DNA from: Phocoena phocoena
Taxonomy: Eukaryota > Chordata > Mammalia > Artiodactyla > Phocoenidae
NCBI RefSeq assembly: GCF_963924675.1
Contig: NC_089228.1
Location: forward strand, 91,108,894-91,172,893
DNA length: 64,000 nt
Reading direction: 5' to 3'
The position numbers and the translations under genes were made by a program. Positions 49,340-62,080 of the stretch are shown here, in pieces (the stretch's first letter is position 1; every line of letters starts with the position of its first letter). The notes under the pieces were generated by a model. That model saw only the letters and a program-made list of their open reading frames with translations. It did not search any database and was not told the DNA's origin.

Positions 49340-50629
49340 AGTATCTGTAGATCAATTCCCTATGGTAATAAAAGATAATGAAAGCATCTATGGCAAGGTT
49401 CTATATTGTTCATCCCTGCGTCTAGATATTTTCAGAGAACAGACACAACTCTTCAGAGAGATATTTGTATAGGGCATCTTGGAGTCTCTTGGAGAAGAGC
49501 TTCCCACAACAGAACAGGGATCTAGACATACAATTCTGGCCAGCTTACACTGAAAAGGGATCTGAATACAATATAGCACCTGTCCTTCACATTATCCTTC
49601 AGCCTGGCTCCCAGAAAAGCAGCTACAAGTAAAAGTCAAAAGAAGCTAAAAGAGTTGTCTTGCTTTTTTAAAATTATTAACATTCCAATGTGCCATTAAG
49701 AGCACCATTTTGCTTCATATACCTTAGGTAACAGAGTATACCACAAGCAGGGCCTAGAAGCCAGAGTGGTAGAAAAGGTGAAAAAAGCTGAAGAGCCATT
49801 AGAAATTGGCAGCCCCGGCAGCTAACAGGACTTCCCAGAAGCCAAGCCAAAAAGGAACGTATTAATGGATACCAGGTGGTAGCCAAATCGCTATCACATG
49901 AACAAGAGCTGTCTTCTCCTCCACACCAATCATCTGAGAGGAGTTTGAAGGGAAGGAGAGCCCCCGGGGTTGAACAGAGGACTTTCTAAAACACTCTTTA
50001 TTACTATTACTGTGAATTCAATTCTACCTCCTGGCTTTGGGCTCAGGAAACACAGTTATTATGTAGATAAACAAAATGCACGTTATTCAAAACATTTAAG
50101 GTTCAGTTTCTTCCTCCTCCCAATTTCTATTCCAAAGATGAAAAAAAAAAAAAAGAACTGATGCATATTCAAATAATCTCTTCTGTATCAGCAGTGATGA
50201 AAACTTTCTGCAGCTTTGAGATGGGGCAAAGCTCAGAAACCTAGAAAAAGAGAACAGTACCCTCAACACTTTAATAAGGACATGACTGAAAAGTGATTAA
50301 TTGTAACATACTTACATCAGAGACAGAGGAAGTCACAGACTTGAACTGGAATTTACTTATGAAAATTAGAATTGATTACTGAAGTAAAGTCCCACGACTA
50401 TTTGATCTTCAGATTCTGCTTCTTCATGTAAATTACATAAGGCAGGAAATGCTATTTAAAACTATTTTCTACTTCTATACTCTGACAATTATTAGGACAT
50501 AGACACATTCCAAGAAAATAAAACTGTCGTGAAACCTACAGACCACGTCTGACCCCAATAACTGTTTTCAGCTTTCAAAAACTAAACTCCAGACCCTTGG
50601 TTTTCCCACCTGGAACTAGATATGTGAAG

Positions 50630-50950
50630 CTTACTTTTTATTCGGCTAGATATTTTCTCAGCTAACACAAGTTGTTTTTCTGCCATCTTCTACCATTGTG
50701 AGGCTGTACCAAAAAAGACATCGGAGGCACGTTTATTATTGTGGGAAATGCCATGCACTCAAGCTAATTTAATTATCAGCTGAGCTAAATCAAACTGTTT
50801 TAACTTTTACAACCCACTGCATTTTTAATTATGCCAAAATTAATTTGCTTTCCACTATCTCAAAGAACAAAGGTCTTCTGCAGCTAGTTAAAATGCAATT
50901 AAACGAAACTGATTGGAATTAACATCTGCTACAGTAAATACACCCAAACA
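50630..50950. promoter_or_regulatory. Candidate intronic enhancer (motif-rich unique block)
   Basis: Repeat-free sequence with clustered homeobox-type TAATTA/TTAATT cores, e.g. atttaattatcagctgagct (which includes the E-box CAGCTG), ttttaattatgcc and aaaattaatttgc. Inference from motif density only. Confidence 0.25.
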
Positions 50951-51555
50951 GAGGTGGCCGTCAGCAGAGGGGTTGCTCTCAAGATAGTTGATGAGAACCA
51001 CAGCATTTCAAACTTGGAAACAACTTCTGAGCTTATCTAGCCTAACACTGTTATATTGAGACCAACAGAAGTTGGGAGTCTGCATAACACATGGTTAGTG
51101 AGTATGTGATGGGATCAGGCCTTTTTACTCCTAGAATACCATTATTTATGTAAAAACATAATCATGTTATTAAATAGATTTCAATCCCCCCATCACCATG
51201 GGAATCTTTTCTCTTTGAAGCAGCAACTCTGAATGCTCCATCTCAGCAAGTCACAATCTCCTTGGAGGTGTTCAGAGAAGGCGGATTGATGCTTTGAGTA
51301 AGAATATACTGTATGAAGGAAACTGATGTGATAGGTGGGGTAAGGAATTTGCCTTGATTATCAAATTTCTCTACAACTCTCTAGAATCTAGGACAATAAG
51401 GAAGGAAACACACGGAAAAAGATCTGAATTAAGATGAAAAGAAAACAGAGTGATATCATTGTGCACTCACTCCAAGACGTGATCTGGGTTCTGGAAGATT
51501 CTTAGTTTAGTTTAGAAAACTGGGGACAAGATTCGGGGGTGGTAGTGATGAATAA

Positions 51556-51710
51556 CAAGAAGAATAACAATAATGGCCGAATAATTCATTGAATGCACTC
51601 TGTGACATACACAATATTAACTCATTTATTCTCTACAGCAGCTCTGGGACCATCATTCCATTACTATCCCCATTTTATAGATGAGGAAATGGACTTGCAG
51701 AGAGGAAGAG
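51556..51710 (+). mobile_element. MIR SINE
   Basis: ccccattttatagatgaggaa, seen here as attttatagatgaggaaatg, preceded by ttaactcatttattctctac; clear MIR core. Confidence 0.8.
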
Positions 51711-52008
51711 GAAAACACTTATGAACACTGTGCCTCTTATTCAGGTCCCTTTAGAAATCTCACCCAACTTCTAATAAATGTCTTTTCTTGCAGACACTTC
51801 AGTTTTTCAGAGGAGAGCTGTAACATCTAGAGGGTGCTGTGTTAGGTTTAAAACTGATCAACAAAATGAATGGGATGGTCAAGTTGAAGAAGTGTGAAAC
51901 CAAGGAGAAAGCGTTACCATCTGAAAGCACAGAATAGCTTGGGAAGGAAACCCTAGACTTAGTCATACATTTACCACAAAACACCAGAAAATCAGGCTTA
52001 AAAAGAAA

Positions 52009-52025
52009 ACACACACACACACACA
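52009..52025. repeat. Short (AC)n run
   Basis: About eight AC units. Confidence 0.9.
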
Positions 52026-52328
52026 GATGATAAGAATGAGCTTGTGATCAGAAACTATGAAAAGGAAGGTGACTAATGAGAGATGGGAGGTGTTAAAATA
52101 TAAAACTGAACTCATGATAAAGTCATTTAGTATCACCCAGTCTTAAAAAGTAAAAACACTAAAAGAAACCAAATAGCTACACAGGAGCTCTGGTGAGATA
52201 AGACCTTAATAATTAGATAGAAATGATGGAGTGGGAGCATCTCACCAAGGGCAAATGCAAGAGCAAGATGAAATTTGAAGAGCCGTCTCATAAATGTTAA
52301 GGCTCAAAATGAAAGGAGGCTTTTGTAG

Positions 52329-52658
52329 GGACTTCCCTGGTGGCGCAGTGGTTAAGAATCTGCCTGCCAATGCAGGGGACATGGGTTCGATCCCTGGTCC
52401 AGGAAGATTCCACATGCCACGGAGCAACTAAGCCCGTGCGCCACAACTACTGAGCCTGCGCTCTAGCGCCCATGAACCACAACCACTGAGCCCACGTGCC
52501 ACAACTACTGAGCCCACGCACCTAGAGCTCATGCTCCACAACAAGAGAAGCCACTACAGTGAGAAGCCCACACACCAGAACGAAGAGTAGCCCCCCTTGC
52601 CCACACACAGCAGCGAAGACCCAACGCATCCAAAAATTAATTATTTTTTTAAAAAAAA
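52329..52658 (+). mobile_element. CHR SINE, long form, antisense to RNF144B
   Basis: Head ggacttccctggtggcgcag, full long body, A-rich tail. TSD gaaaggaggcttttgtag (52311-52328) versus gaaaggaggcgttttgtg (from 52659), with one inserted base. Confidence 0.95.
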
Positions 52659-54106
52659 GAAAGGAGGCGTTTTGTGAAAAATGCTGAGAACAAAAGCGCT
52701 TTCAAAGAAAAATGGAACCATAGCTTGAAGCCACATCTGGAATTGCACGTGGCACACACAGATACTCAGTACATAAATAAGTACATATTGAATACATGAA
52801 TGAATACAGTAGGATTAACGGATGATAACAGGAAAATAAAGCCCTATTGTATTCACTTTTTTTATGAAGGAGAACAATAATGGCATTTAAACCATTTGTA
52901 AGAGTCTCTAGCCACTTGGTAACTATACAAATATCCAAGAACAGACACATTCACCCACCAAGGAACTGAAGCAACTTGCAGTTACAGTAAGTAAAAAGGA
53001 TCACGAAAATTAGAAAAAAACTCTTAAGGACTAGAAATGCATAATCTTAACTCAACTTTCCAAAAAACTAATTTGAAAAAGTAGGTTCTGGAAACAAGAG
53101 ACAAACAAAATTCTAGCCTTAATAATCAGACATGTGCTTTGAGAACCAGAAGAGAGTAAAGCAATAATCACTAACACATGCCAAACTCAGTATTCCCTTT
53201 TCTTTGTTAATACTGGAAGACAGACACAGAAAACACACAAACACAGCAGTAGCCAATGGAAAAATCACAGATGGATGAAAAGTGGATTCACAGAATCCAC
53301 AGAATCAATGCCAAGTTGACACTTCTCTGCTTTGTGTAAACAGAGTGGTGATTTGGGCCCATTTCTGTTCAAAAGATTTTCCCCACAAAGATGCAGATGA
53401 AAACAAAGACACAGAAGACAAGCTAATCATATATGTAACATAATGTAGAAGAAAACTAAAACACTGGATGACAAACTAAAAACTAAAAAAGAACTTGGTA
53501 GGCAATAAGAATTGGACAAGACTAATGATAATTTTTCTTACTAAGATACAGAGCTGCCACTAATCTGATTCTACATTTTTTTCAGAGTAAAAACAATCTC
53601 TCCAATTCTATCTGAGTCCAGCCAATGAGTTTTAGTTTCCACCAGTTAGTCATTTAACCCCTTCATAATATTAGTATTTAATACATCTCAAGATCCCCTC
53701 TTAAGGAGTTCCACATAAAATATTTTCATGACATAGACCTCAAAGTCACCTAGCTGGTAAGTGTTGAGTTAGAGGTGAATACGAAGTCTATTATGTAAAA
53801 CGGAGGTATACAATTTAGATAAAGATTATTCCTATCAAGTAAACTGCATTTACTTAATTCTTACTTGGAATTAAGAATTATTCTTACTTGGAATGTTATT
53901 AAACTTATTCTTACTTGGAATGTCTATTTTCTAATAATAATTATTTATAATGGATGCTGAGGAAGAATTACATGAGTACAAATTGCCTTCCAAAATCACC
54001 TAAGATCAAAACGTCTCTGGGTCTCAGTTTCCTTTTTTATAAAATGAGGAAGTTGAACCAAATCATCATCAGATTTAACAAATTTCCAAATTTAAAATAC
54101 TTCCAT

Positions 54107-54489
54107 ATGGGACTACCTTGGTGGTGCAATGGTTAAGAATCTGCCTGCCAATGCAGGGGACACGGGTTCGAGCCCTGGTCCAGGAAGATCCCACATGGCA
54201 CGGGGCAACTAAGCCCATGTGCTCTAGAGCCCGCGAGCCACAGCGACTGAGCCCACACACCGCAACTACTGATGCCCGTGCGCTCTAGGGCCCACGTGCC
54301 GTGCCTAGAGCACACGTGCTGCAACTACTGAAGCCTGCACGCCTAGAGCCCGTGCTCTGCAACAAGAGAAGCCACCGCAATGAGAAGCCTGTGCACCACA
54401 ACAAAGAGTAGCCTCCACTCGCTGCAACTAGAGAAAGCACACATGCAGCAACAAAGAACCAATGCAGACAAAAAAATATTTTTAATTAA
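54107..54489 (+). mobile_element. CHR SINE, long form with extra internal unit
   Basis: About 380 bp, longer than the other long copies because the 'ctctagagcccgcgagcca' type unit is repeated. TSD aaaatacttccat at 54094-54106 and 54490-54502. Confidence 0.93.
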
Positions 54490-54544
54490 AAAATACTTCC
54501 ATCCTTTACAATAGTATAAATGTCTAATTAAATTACAGAGTTTT

Positions 54545-55126
54545 ACAGTTTGGCAGTTCCTCAAAAACTAAACATAGAATTGCCATATGACCCAGCAATT
54601 CCACTGCTAGCTACGTACCCAAAAGAATCGAAAGTAGGGATTGTACCCCGATGTTCACTGTAGCATTATTTGCAACAACCAAAAGGTGGAAACAAGCCAA
54701 ATGTCCATCAACAGATGAATGGATAAACAAAATGTGGTATATGTACACAATGGAATATTATTTAGCCATAAAAAGAAGTTCTGATACATGCTACAACGTG
54801 GATGAACCTTCAAAACATTATACTAAGTGAAATAAGCCAGACACAAAAGGAAAATACTGTATGATTCCACTTATATGAAATGTCTAGACTGCAAATTCAC
54901 AGGCTAGAAAGTAGATTAGAGGTTATCAGGGGCTGGGAGAAGAGGGGAATGGAAAATTATTGTTTAATTGTTATAGGGTTTCTGCTTAGGGTGATAAAAG
55001 TTTAGCAAGTGGATGGTGGTGATGGCCGCACAGCATCGTGGATGTTCTTAATGCCATTGAATTGTACACCTAAGATGGTGAAGTGGTAAATTTTATGTTG
55101 TATTTATTTTACAATAAAAAATTATA
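54545..55126 (+). mobile_element. L1 LINE 3' end
   Basis: attgccatatgacccagcaa, then ttccactgctag, caacagatgaatggataaac, tatttagccataaaaagaag and gaattgtacacctaagatgg are the end of ORF2 and the 3' UTR of an older L1. Severely 5' truncated; ends in an A-rich tail. Confidence 0.92.
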
Positions 55127-55149
55127 GAATTCAAAACATTTTATAGATG

Positions 55150-55255
55150 AGGAAGCTTGGACACACCTATATGGTCCTAAGCAAGTCTCAATCTCTCCAG
55201 TTTTCAGTTTCTTCATCTATAAAATGAGAATAATAAAATCAGTTGTCAATTCATG
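55150..55255 (-). mobile_element. MIR-like fragment, reverse
   Basis: tcagtttcttcatctataaa, then atgagaataataaaa, a reverse MIR core. Confidence 0.5.
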
Positions 55256-55595
55256 GCATCTGTATGGGGCATATGCTTAGAACTTGAGAGAAAAAATAAA
55301 TTCCATGTATGAGTAAAACTATTTGATCTATAATGCATCAGAGATATGGAAGACCACCTATAAAAAAAGACTGACTCCAAAACCTGCTTAACTTGTAACC
55401 AGACTGAATATATTATCACATCTAATGAAGAAATAAGACAGTCGGAAGTAGGGTTGAAAACAAGAACCTCGAAAAGTCCAAGTCACAAGGCAAAGTGTGG
55501 TAGCATCTATCCAAGCACTATCCGGGGCAGAGTAAGAGTCCTGGCCAATAATCTTCCACGTGCACCTTGCATATGACAAGGCTATTCCTATTGTA

Positions 55596-55875
55596 AAGAT
55601 GGATAGGGCACTTACCTGCATATTACTAAGCGAAAGAAGCCAATCTGAGAAGGCTACATACTGTTTGAGTGCAATTATATAACATTCTGGAAAGGGCAAA
55701 ATTATGAAGACAGTAAAAAGATCAGTGGTTGCCAGGGGTTAAGGGGGAGGAAGGGACAAACAGGCAGAGCACAGAGGATTTTCAGGGCAGTGAAACTACT
55801 CTGTATGATACTGTATTGGTAGATACATATCATCATAAATGTTTCCAAACTCACAGAATGTACAATGCCAAAAAA
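55596..55875 (+). mobile_element. L1 LINE 3' UTR fragment (older)
   Basis: gcatattactaagcgaaaga, then agccaatctga, gatcagtggttgccaggggt and ctctgtatgatactgtattg match the L1M 3' region. Confidence 0.85.
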
Positions 55876-56034
55876 AATGGATGTGGCCAATTAATTTCAA
55901 GTGTTCTCATCCCACTGACAACAAGACAATCATAACATCTATTTCAATCTGAGGATATCTCCTAGAGAATGTTATGATTGTCTCATCTTAGAAAAAGGGA
56001 ATAGAAGCAGAACAGTGAATATACTTTATTAGCA

Positions 56035-56255
56035 TTTTTATTACCAACAACCTAATATTTTGAACACTGAGATACAGGAAGTACTCAAGGAAGTGTTTTA
56101 TATGTATTAATTCATTTAATCCTCATCTGAACCCCATGGTATAGGGACTATTAATATCCACATTTTACAGGTGAAAAATTGAGGTGCAGAAATTAAGGTC
56201 ACACAGCTAGTAAGGGGTGGAGCCTCCATCCCCACACAGGCTCTTAGCCACTATT
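56035..56255 (+). mobile_element. MIR SINE, near complete
   Basis: tattaattcatttaatcctc, cattttacaggtgaaaaatt and aaggtcacacagctagtaag. One of the best-kept MIRs in the window. Confidence 0.88.
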
Positions 56256-58017
56256 TTTAGAATACACTAAAAATTTATATTCATCAGTGAGAACCAACTC
56301 ACAGAAAGTTTTAATTCCTGATACTATTAGAATCTGTCTAATTAATTGCAAAAGACATTTTATTTAATAAAATGTTTGTAAACAATGAGGAATAAGGCCT
56401 GCTACTGACAAGATGGGGCAATGTGTGGGTGGGGAGGAGGTCGATGGTCTGGAGGAGAGATGCATCTGGGGCAAGGGAACCCTATAAACGGGCTGAGCCC
56501 TGGTTACTGAGTGGGACTGGTGAGATTGACAGGTCTCACCATTTAAGAAGTCTGAAAATCCAGCCTAACTCCTTTGACTTTCTCCAGGTAAGAGCCCTCA
56601 AATCATGGCACTGCTACCAGCCACATCCATCCACGGGGTTAATGCCTATGTTCCAGCAGTAATTTATTTTTATAATGGAGGATATTGGGATAAAATGGGA
56701 AAATGGCAGGGCAGATGTCTGATACCATTCACCAGCATCTGATGTTATAATGCTCAACCTAATCAGCCCACGTGGATGGATTAGGGAGGGCCAATATAAA
56801 CTACCCCATCATTAATTCCTCTAGTTAGCTCAGAATCTACACAGGACAGTGTAGATGGCGTATCAGGCTATGTCTTCATCCATTAAACCTAAAATTCATT
56901 TGACTCTTCTGGTTCTGATTCTATGTTCCACAACATCCTTTTTGCATCTTCCTATAGGGCAAAAATGTAATTCAAGTAATGTAGTCCAATAATTTTTAAA
57001 TAAACTCCATATATCAGTCTTATAAATTTAGTTAAATGATATACCCATGAGAGATGAATCTGCTTTTGGCTTGCTGAAAAAAAATAAGCCTGTGAGACTG
57101 AACCAAACTTTGGTCAAAGGTAGTGAATGTCATCCTGCGATTCTCCTGCGAATATTCCTATTCTTACCCCCTTTATGCTCCACATGCTCTTTTTTATTTT
57201 TTCATGTAAGAATTATCTGTCAGGGTAATTGCAAAAATTAAATGAGATAAATTTTTTACCAAATTTACTGGCACATTAAAAAAAAATGTTCATTTCTTCC
57301 CCTACCCTCTTACCGCTAGACTTTATTAATCCAGATTAAAAAGGTAGCAATCAGAAAAATGTACATTCATGCTAGATTAGAGTTGATTTTTATACACTCA
57401 ACGAGGCCTATGAGTTCCAGAGGAAACAATTTTCTTCTACTTCTCAGATATGGAAAAGTACACCAAAAAATAATTCCTACAGATAAAAAGGCAGTACAAA
57501 TAGAAAAGCTATATAAATTACCCCAAGTCTAAAGTCAGAAAGAAAATTAGTCCGATACATTGGAAATAGCATTAGAAAGATTACTCAGCCATCACTCTGA
57601 CTGAACAAGAACAAACGGTGACTATTACAATGAGCAGTGAAAATGTTTGGATGGATGAATGTTTTGAAGTGATCTTCAAGAGCAGGGAAGTTGGTGGTAA
57701 AACCCATTTTGAGGGTCACTTTCTTTGTCGTGAAACTACCCAACTTTTGCAGAACTTCTTTCACGTGAGCCCAATTAAAAATACAAAACAACCAACATAA
57801 GGAAAGTTCTGTTTCCTGCCAGTCTGCATTTTTTTTTCCTGGCTGTGGCTGAGAAAGTTGAAATTTTATGTTGCAATTACCGTTTGTCTTTTTCTGAGTA
57901 CCCTGGTGGCTTTTCTGACAGCTCACAGCTGCCTTAATCTTCCACACAGGTTAGGGTTAAGAGGTCACATGTAAAACCACATTCACCATCAGGATAAAAA
58001 GAAGAGTGTTTACATAC

Positions 58018-58078
58018 CTCGTTCAGATTTTAACCGCTGATAAAGCTGAAACTGATCCACAGATACCAAACAGGCAAT
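58018..58078 (-). CDS. RNF144B: RNF144B coding exon, RING1-IBR linker (residues ~91-110)
   Basis: This 61-nt exon reads IACLVSVDQFQLYQRLKSER plus the first base of a Glu codon. It is preceded by a ctttcag acceptor and followed by a gtatgt donor. The sequence matches the stretch of RNF144B that leads from RING1 into the IBR domain. The exon starts in phase 0 and leaves one base, which joins with AA at the start of the exon at 42696 to give GAA (Glu). Residue numbers assume the usual 303-residue protein; counting back from the stop codon gives 91 for the first Ile. As recalled, human RNF144B has Pro and Phe where this exon has Ser (VSVDQ and LKSER), so both are possible lineage changes. The exons encoding RING1 and the start codon were not found between 58079 and 64000 and should lie further upstream on the minus strand. 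Confidence 0.95.
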
Positions 58079-58435
58079 CTGAAAGCAGAGACATTTAAAA
58101 GGTGAGATTTCAGTCATCACAGAGCCCCGAGTTACCAGTCTTTTTATGATCCCTTTTTCTTGTTTGGCTTACTGGATCCTCTCTATACCAGCTGTCCACA
58201 AACTTCTTTTTCCTTATACTGTTCATGCAGTAACAGAAGCAGCCATTCCCAAATCATCCCCAGTCCTCTGCCATGGCTAGGATTCGCTGCTCAAGGCATC
58301 AGTTACAGAACTCAGTGATCACCTCCTGTTCTTTTATCAGCATCTAACAGGACCAGACAACCAAATTTTTGGACTTCCCAAATTATCTGGGCACGTATAC
58401 AAATGATACTCCTCTTCTCTTTTAAGGCATTTTTA

Positions 58436-58643
58436 TTTTTATTTATTTTTTTGCGGTACGCGGCCTCTCACTGTTGTGGCCTCTCCCGTTGCGGAGCACA
58501 GGCTCCGGACACGCAGGCTCAGTGGCCATGGCTCACGGGCCCAGCCGCTCCGCGGCATGTGGGATCTTCCCGGATCGGGGCACGAAGCCGTGTCCCCTGC
58601 ATCGGCAGGTGGACTCTCGACCACTGCACCACCAGGGAAGCCC
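58436..58643 (-). mobile_element. CHR SINE, short form, sense to RNF144B
   Basis: TSD ttaaggcattttta at 58422-58435 versus ttaagacattttta at 58644-58657 (one mismatch). Only about 360 bp upstream of the exon at 58078-58018. Confidence 0.95.
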
Positions 58644-60003
58644 TTAAGACATTTTTAAAAGATTATAGTTCTACTGGACATCATTCTTTAAACAAAGCCT
58701 GAAGATTCAAGTGTAGGGAGTAGCTGGGGTGACTAACAACAAAAAAAGATTATAGTTCTAAGAACTAAGACTAGGCTAAGATAAGCTAAGACTAAGATCA
58801 GGTAGATACTGTCTCAGGAAAAATGAGAACTTCATTAATCACCTAGGAAAGAGTACTTTCTAAGCAACAGAAAAATCATTTCTTCTGACGAAAATCACCT
58901 CATGGGGTCTTTGGTGGTCATTCATTGCCATCCATGCCCTGGTAGAAAAGAAATGCCTGAGATATTTCTTGTGGCTAGACTCCCACTTCCATTTCAGATG
59001 CCACTAGGAAAAAACAGTGATTCACATCTAACTAAATGACATTTCAGATTAATCATTTTTAAATTGCATTTCAAAGGCAGATGCAGGAAAAGCTAACTGC
59101 TCTTAAACTGGCATTCTAAAAATAATAATTCCACTGACGTCAACATATAAATATATTGACATTGCTTAAAAGACTTGTAACTGAGAAAATCAAAGGACTT
59201 TAGATTAGGTTTTCAGACATTCGGCAAGTTGATAAAGGACACAGTCTTAGCCTTGGCAATTCCAGCTGTAAAACATGACATATTTTTGGTATAAAATATA
59301 TCTAGATGAAAGTTCTTGCAACTAATGGAAGGAAGTCTGCTTTGAGAAAACCCTTAAAAATGAGGCATCTAAAATGTTATTTAACAAATATATTTTAAAA
59401 GGGAATGAAAACAGTTCTCCCCCTCACAAAAAAATTCAACTTGTTTATTTTGCAAATGAATTAAACTAAGTTAGCTAAAATGTATGAAGAACCACAAAAT
59501 GGGCAAGTTCAGCCTTCTATGTGCCAAGTAAAATCTCCTAAAATGTAAATTTAGTTATAACATTCTTTCCAGTTGGGGGGAAAATGTTGCCTTTTCATCT
59601 GGCACCTTAAATAAAAGCTCCTTAGCAATCACTGGAAAAAAAAATCATGGTTAATTTTACATGATGTGTATTTTACCATAATTTTTTTAAAAGTATGGCT
59701 AGGCTTTTCTCATACTGAAAGCCAGTTTTGTTTCATCTGTTATAATACTATGTGGGCATCTTTCCTGAAAGACAAAGGTGTCTCAAATAAAATGCAGAGT
59801 TGGAGACAGAAGGTACAGCTCGTGAAGAGATCGGAGGCATTAAGAATCAGAGTATAATTCTTGACTTCGTCACTGATTCACTGCAGGTGGAGGACAAATA
59901 CTCTAATACGACATTAACTTTTGGGCCAATGGTACTTGGGGAATGATGTCATCTGGGCCTGAGAGACCTCAGTGATATTCTAGAAATCTATTTTTAACAA
60001 CAC

Positions 60004-60016
60004 GCCCCCCCCCCCC
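60004..60016. repeat. Poly-C run
   Basis: About 12-13 consecutive C. Confidence 0.9.
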
Positions 60017-60870
60017 TCAAAAGAAGCTACTTGAGGTCTTTGATTCTGTAGGACAGTCTTGTTTGTACTCTAACTGCCACCACCTAATATAGTTTCTGGA
60101 CTGATGAAGACCTTCTTCAAACCCCTGAAAGGCAACCCCTAAAAATTATGATTTTTTTCAATGACAAGCAATTTATGTAACAGCTAAGTCCAACGGAGTT
60201 GATGGAAGACAAAGCAAACAGGAGATATTTTAGACACAGATGAAATTCTAATGAGAAAAAGGATAGAAATTAATGCAGTAAAAAGTCAACAATGATAGTG
60301 ATGGAAGTTAATTTTAAATTAGAAAGATAAATTTCATCCGAGGACACATTACTGCCATCAGGGAAGTCAGAGGTCTCTAACTTTTTGTCTCTTACTCTAC
60401 CTTGTATCTCCTATTTATTATTTTATAGCTCAAAGGTTTGTATGGAATTAGGTCTTAATATGGTATATCAATTTTTCTATTGAAACGTGTGATCAAAAAA
60501 GTTAGTTCCATCACTTCTCACTCACACAAAAAGTTAGTTCCATCACACTCACTGTTTGATCCTTTTGGAATAAAGTTAACACAAAACACACCAGTCTATT
60601 CTCCAGCCCCTACCTCCTGGACTTCTTTTCCATATACTCATTGAGAGTCTGTTACAGGCAAAGCATTGGCTGGAAGCTTGGGATACAAAAGAGGACAGAG
60701 ATACCAAAGCTGACTTCAAGAAACTTAAGTTACTCAGGAGGCAATATGTACATATAAGTTTAGAAAAAGATCTATTCCTTGATCTTATCATTTTTCAGAT
60801 TTCATAGATTAGAGGTAATTTTCTGAAATATTTTTATATACTTTGACTTTAGATGAGAGAAAGCTGAACC

Positions 60871-60891
60871 CAGTTAAAAAAAAAAAAAAAA
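60871..60891. repeat. Poly-A run
   Basis: About 20 consecutive A with no clear element upstream. Confidence 0.85.
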
Positions 60892-61202
60892 AAAGCTGAT
60901 CCAGAGTATTAAATTCCTGGTTCTGTTACTATGTGGAGCTAAGTCATTATTGCTCGAGGTCTTTACAATTATAAAATTGAAATAAATGTGTTAGGATGAT
61001 TACCGAAGGTTCAATCAGGCCACAGGTTAAGGGGCTACTGCTTAGAAAAAAGAAACAAATCAAAAGGACACTAAGATTGATTGCAAAACTGAAAATCCTA
61101 GAGAATAATAAAAGAGATTATATATAATGAGGTGTCTTATGTATTCAATTATCCTCTTCCTGCCAACAAACAAATTCCAAATCATTCAAAACCACACCAA
61201 GA

Positions 61203-62080
61203 CACCTTTTTATTTTGAAATAATTTTAGACTTACAAAAAGTTGCAAAAAATTGTATAAAGTTCCTAAATGCCATTCCCCCAACTTCTAATGGGAACACC
61301 TTACATAACCATAGTTAATTATTAAAATAATAAAATTTACATTGATACAAAATAATTAATCTGTAGTCCATATTCAAACTTCACAAATTGTCCCACTAAT
61401 GTCTTTTTTTTTTTTCAGTCCAAGATCCAATTCAGGATACCACCTTGCATTTAGTTGCCACGTCTCCTTAGCCTTCTCCAGTCTATGGAAGTTCCTCAGC
61501 CTGTTTTTGGCTCTTATGACCTTGACATGTTTGAAGAGTCCAGGCCACTTATTTTGTACAATGTTCTCCAATGTGGGTTTGTCTGATGCCTTCTCATGAT
61601 TAGGCTGAGGCTCTGCATTTTTAGCAAGAATATCACAGAAGTGATGTTGCGTCATCAGGAGATACATGAGGACAATCTGTCTCATTACTGTCGATGTTAA
61701 CTTTTTAACTTGATTAAGGTGATATCTGCCAGATTTCTCTACCCTTTGTAACCAGCAAGTATCCTGTAGTGAGATATTTTGAGATTCTGCAAATACACTG
61801 TTTTTCATCATACGTTTTCCCACTAATTTTTGTATCTATCAATAATTCTTGCCTATAATAATTATCACTGTGTTACTCGCTTAATAATGATTTTCTATTT
61901 CCATCATTCATTTCTGCATTTATTAATTAGAATTCTATTATAAGGAAGAGTTGTCCCTTATCCCTCATGTATTTGTTTATTCATTTATTTATTTAGGTCG
62001 ATATAGACTAACATGGCTTATGTTATGCAGTGAGTTCTAATCCATTACTAACCAGACTCATATTTCTTAGAAACAGAAAT
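61203..62080 (-). mobile_element. L1 LINE 3' end (L1M-type), reverse
   Basis: ttattttgaaataattttag, acttacaaaaagttgc, then gataccaccttgcatttagt, ttgccacgtctccttagcc and tctgatgccttctcatgatt are the reverse complement of an old L1 3' end. The minus-strand frame of about 149 codons here is part of this element. Confidence 0.75.

Larger units (their letters stand above)
42697..58017 (-). other. RNF144B: RNF144B large intron upstream of the IBR exon (15,321 bp)
   Basis: Donor gtatgt at 58017, acceptor tttag at 42697. Listed separately: L2 fragments (45290-45470, 48720-49060), CHR SINEs (49131-49339, 52329-52658, 54107-54489), MIRs (51556-51710, 56035-56255), L1 3' ends (54545-55126, 55596-55875) and a motif-rich unique block (50630-50950). 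Nothing is recognised in 42697-45240, 45470-48700, 49350-50600, 52680-54010 and 56260-58017 beyond AT-rich unique sequence; 44800-45080 and 45800-46290 may be very old repeats. Confidence 0.9.

Noticed and set aside
61374..61823. 149-codon minus-strand frame
   Set aside because: Lies inside an old L1 3' end; not an independent gene.
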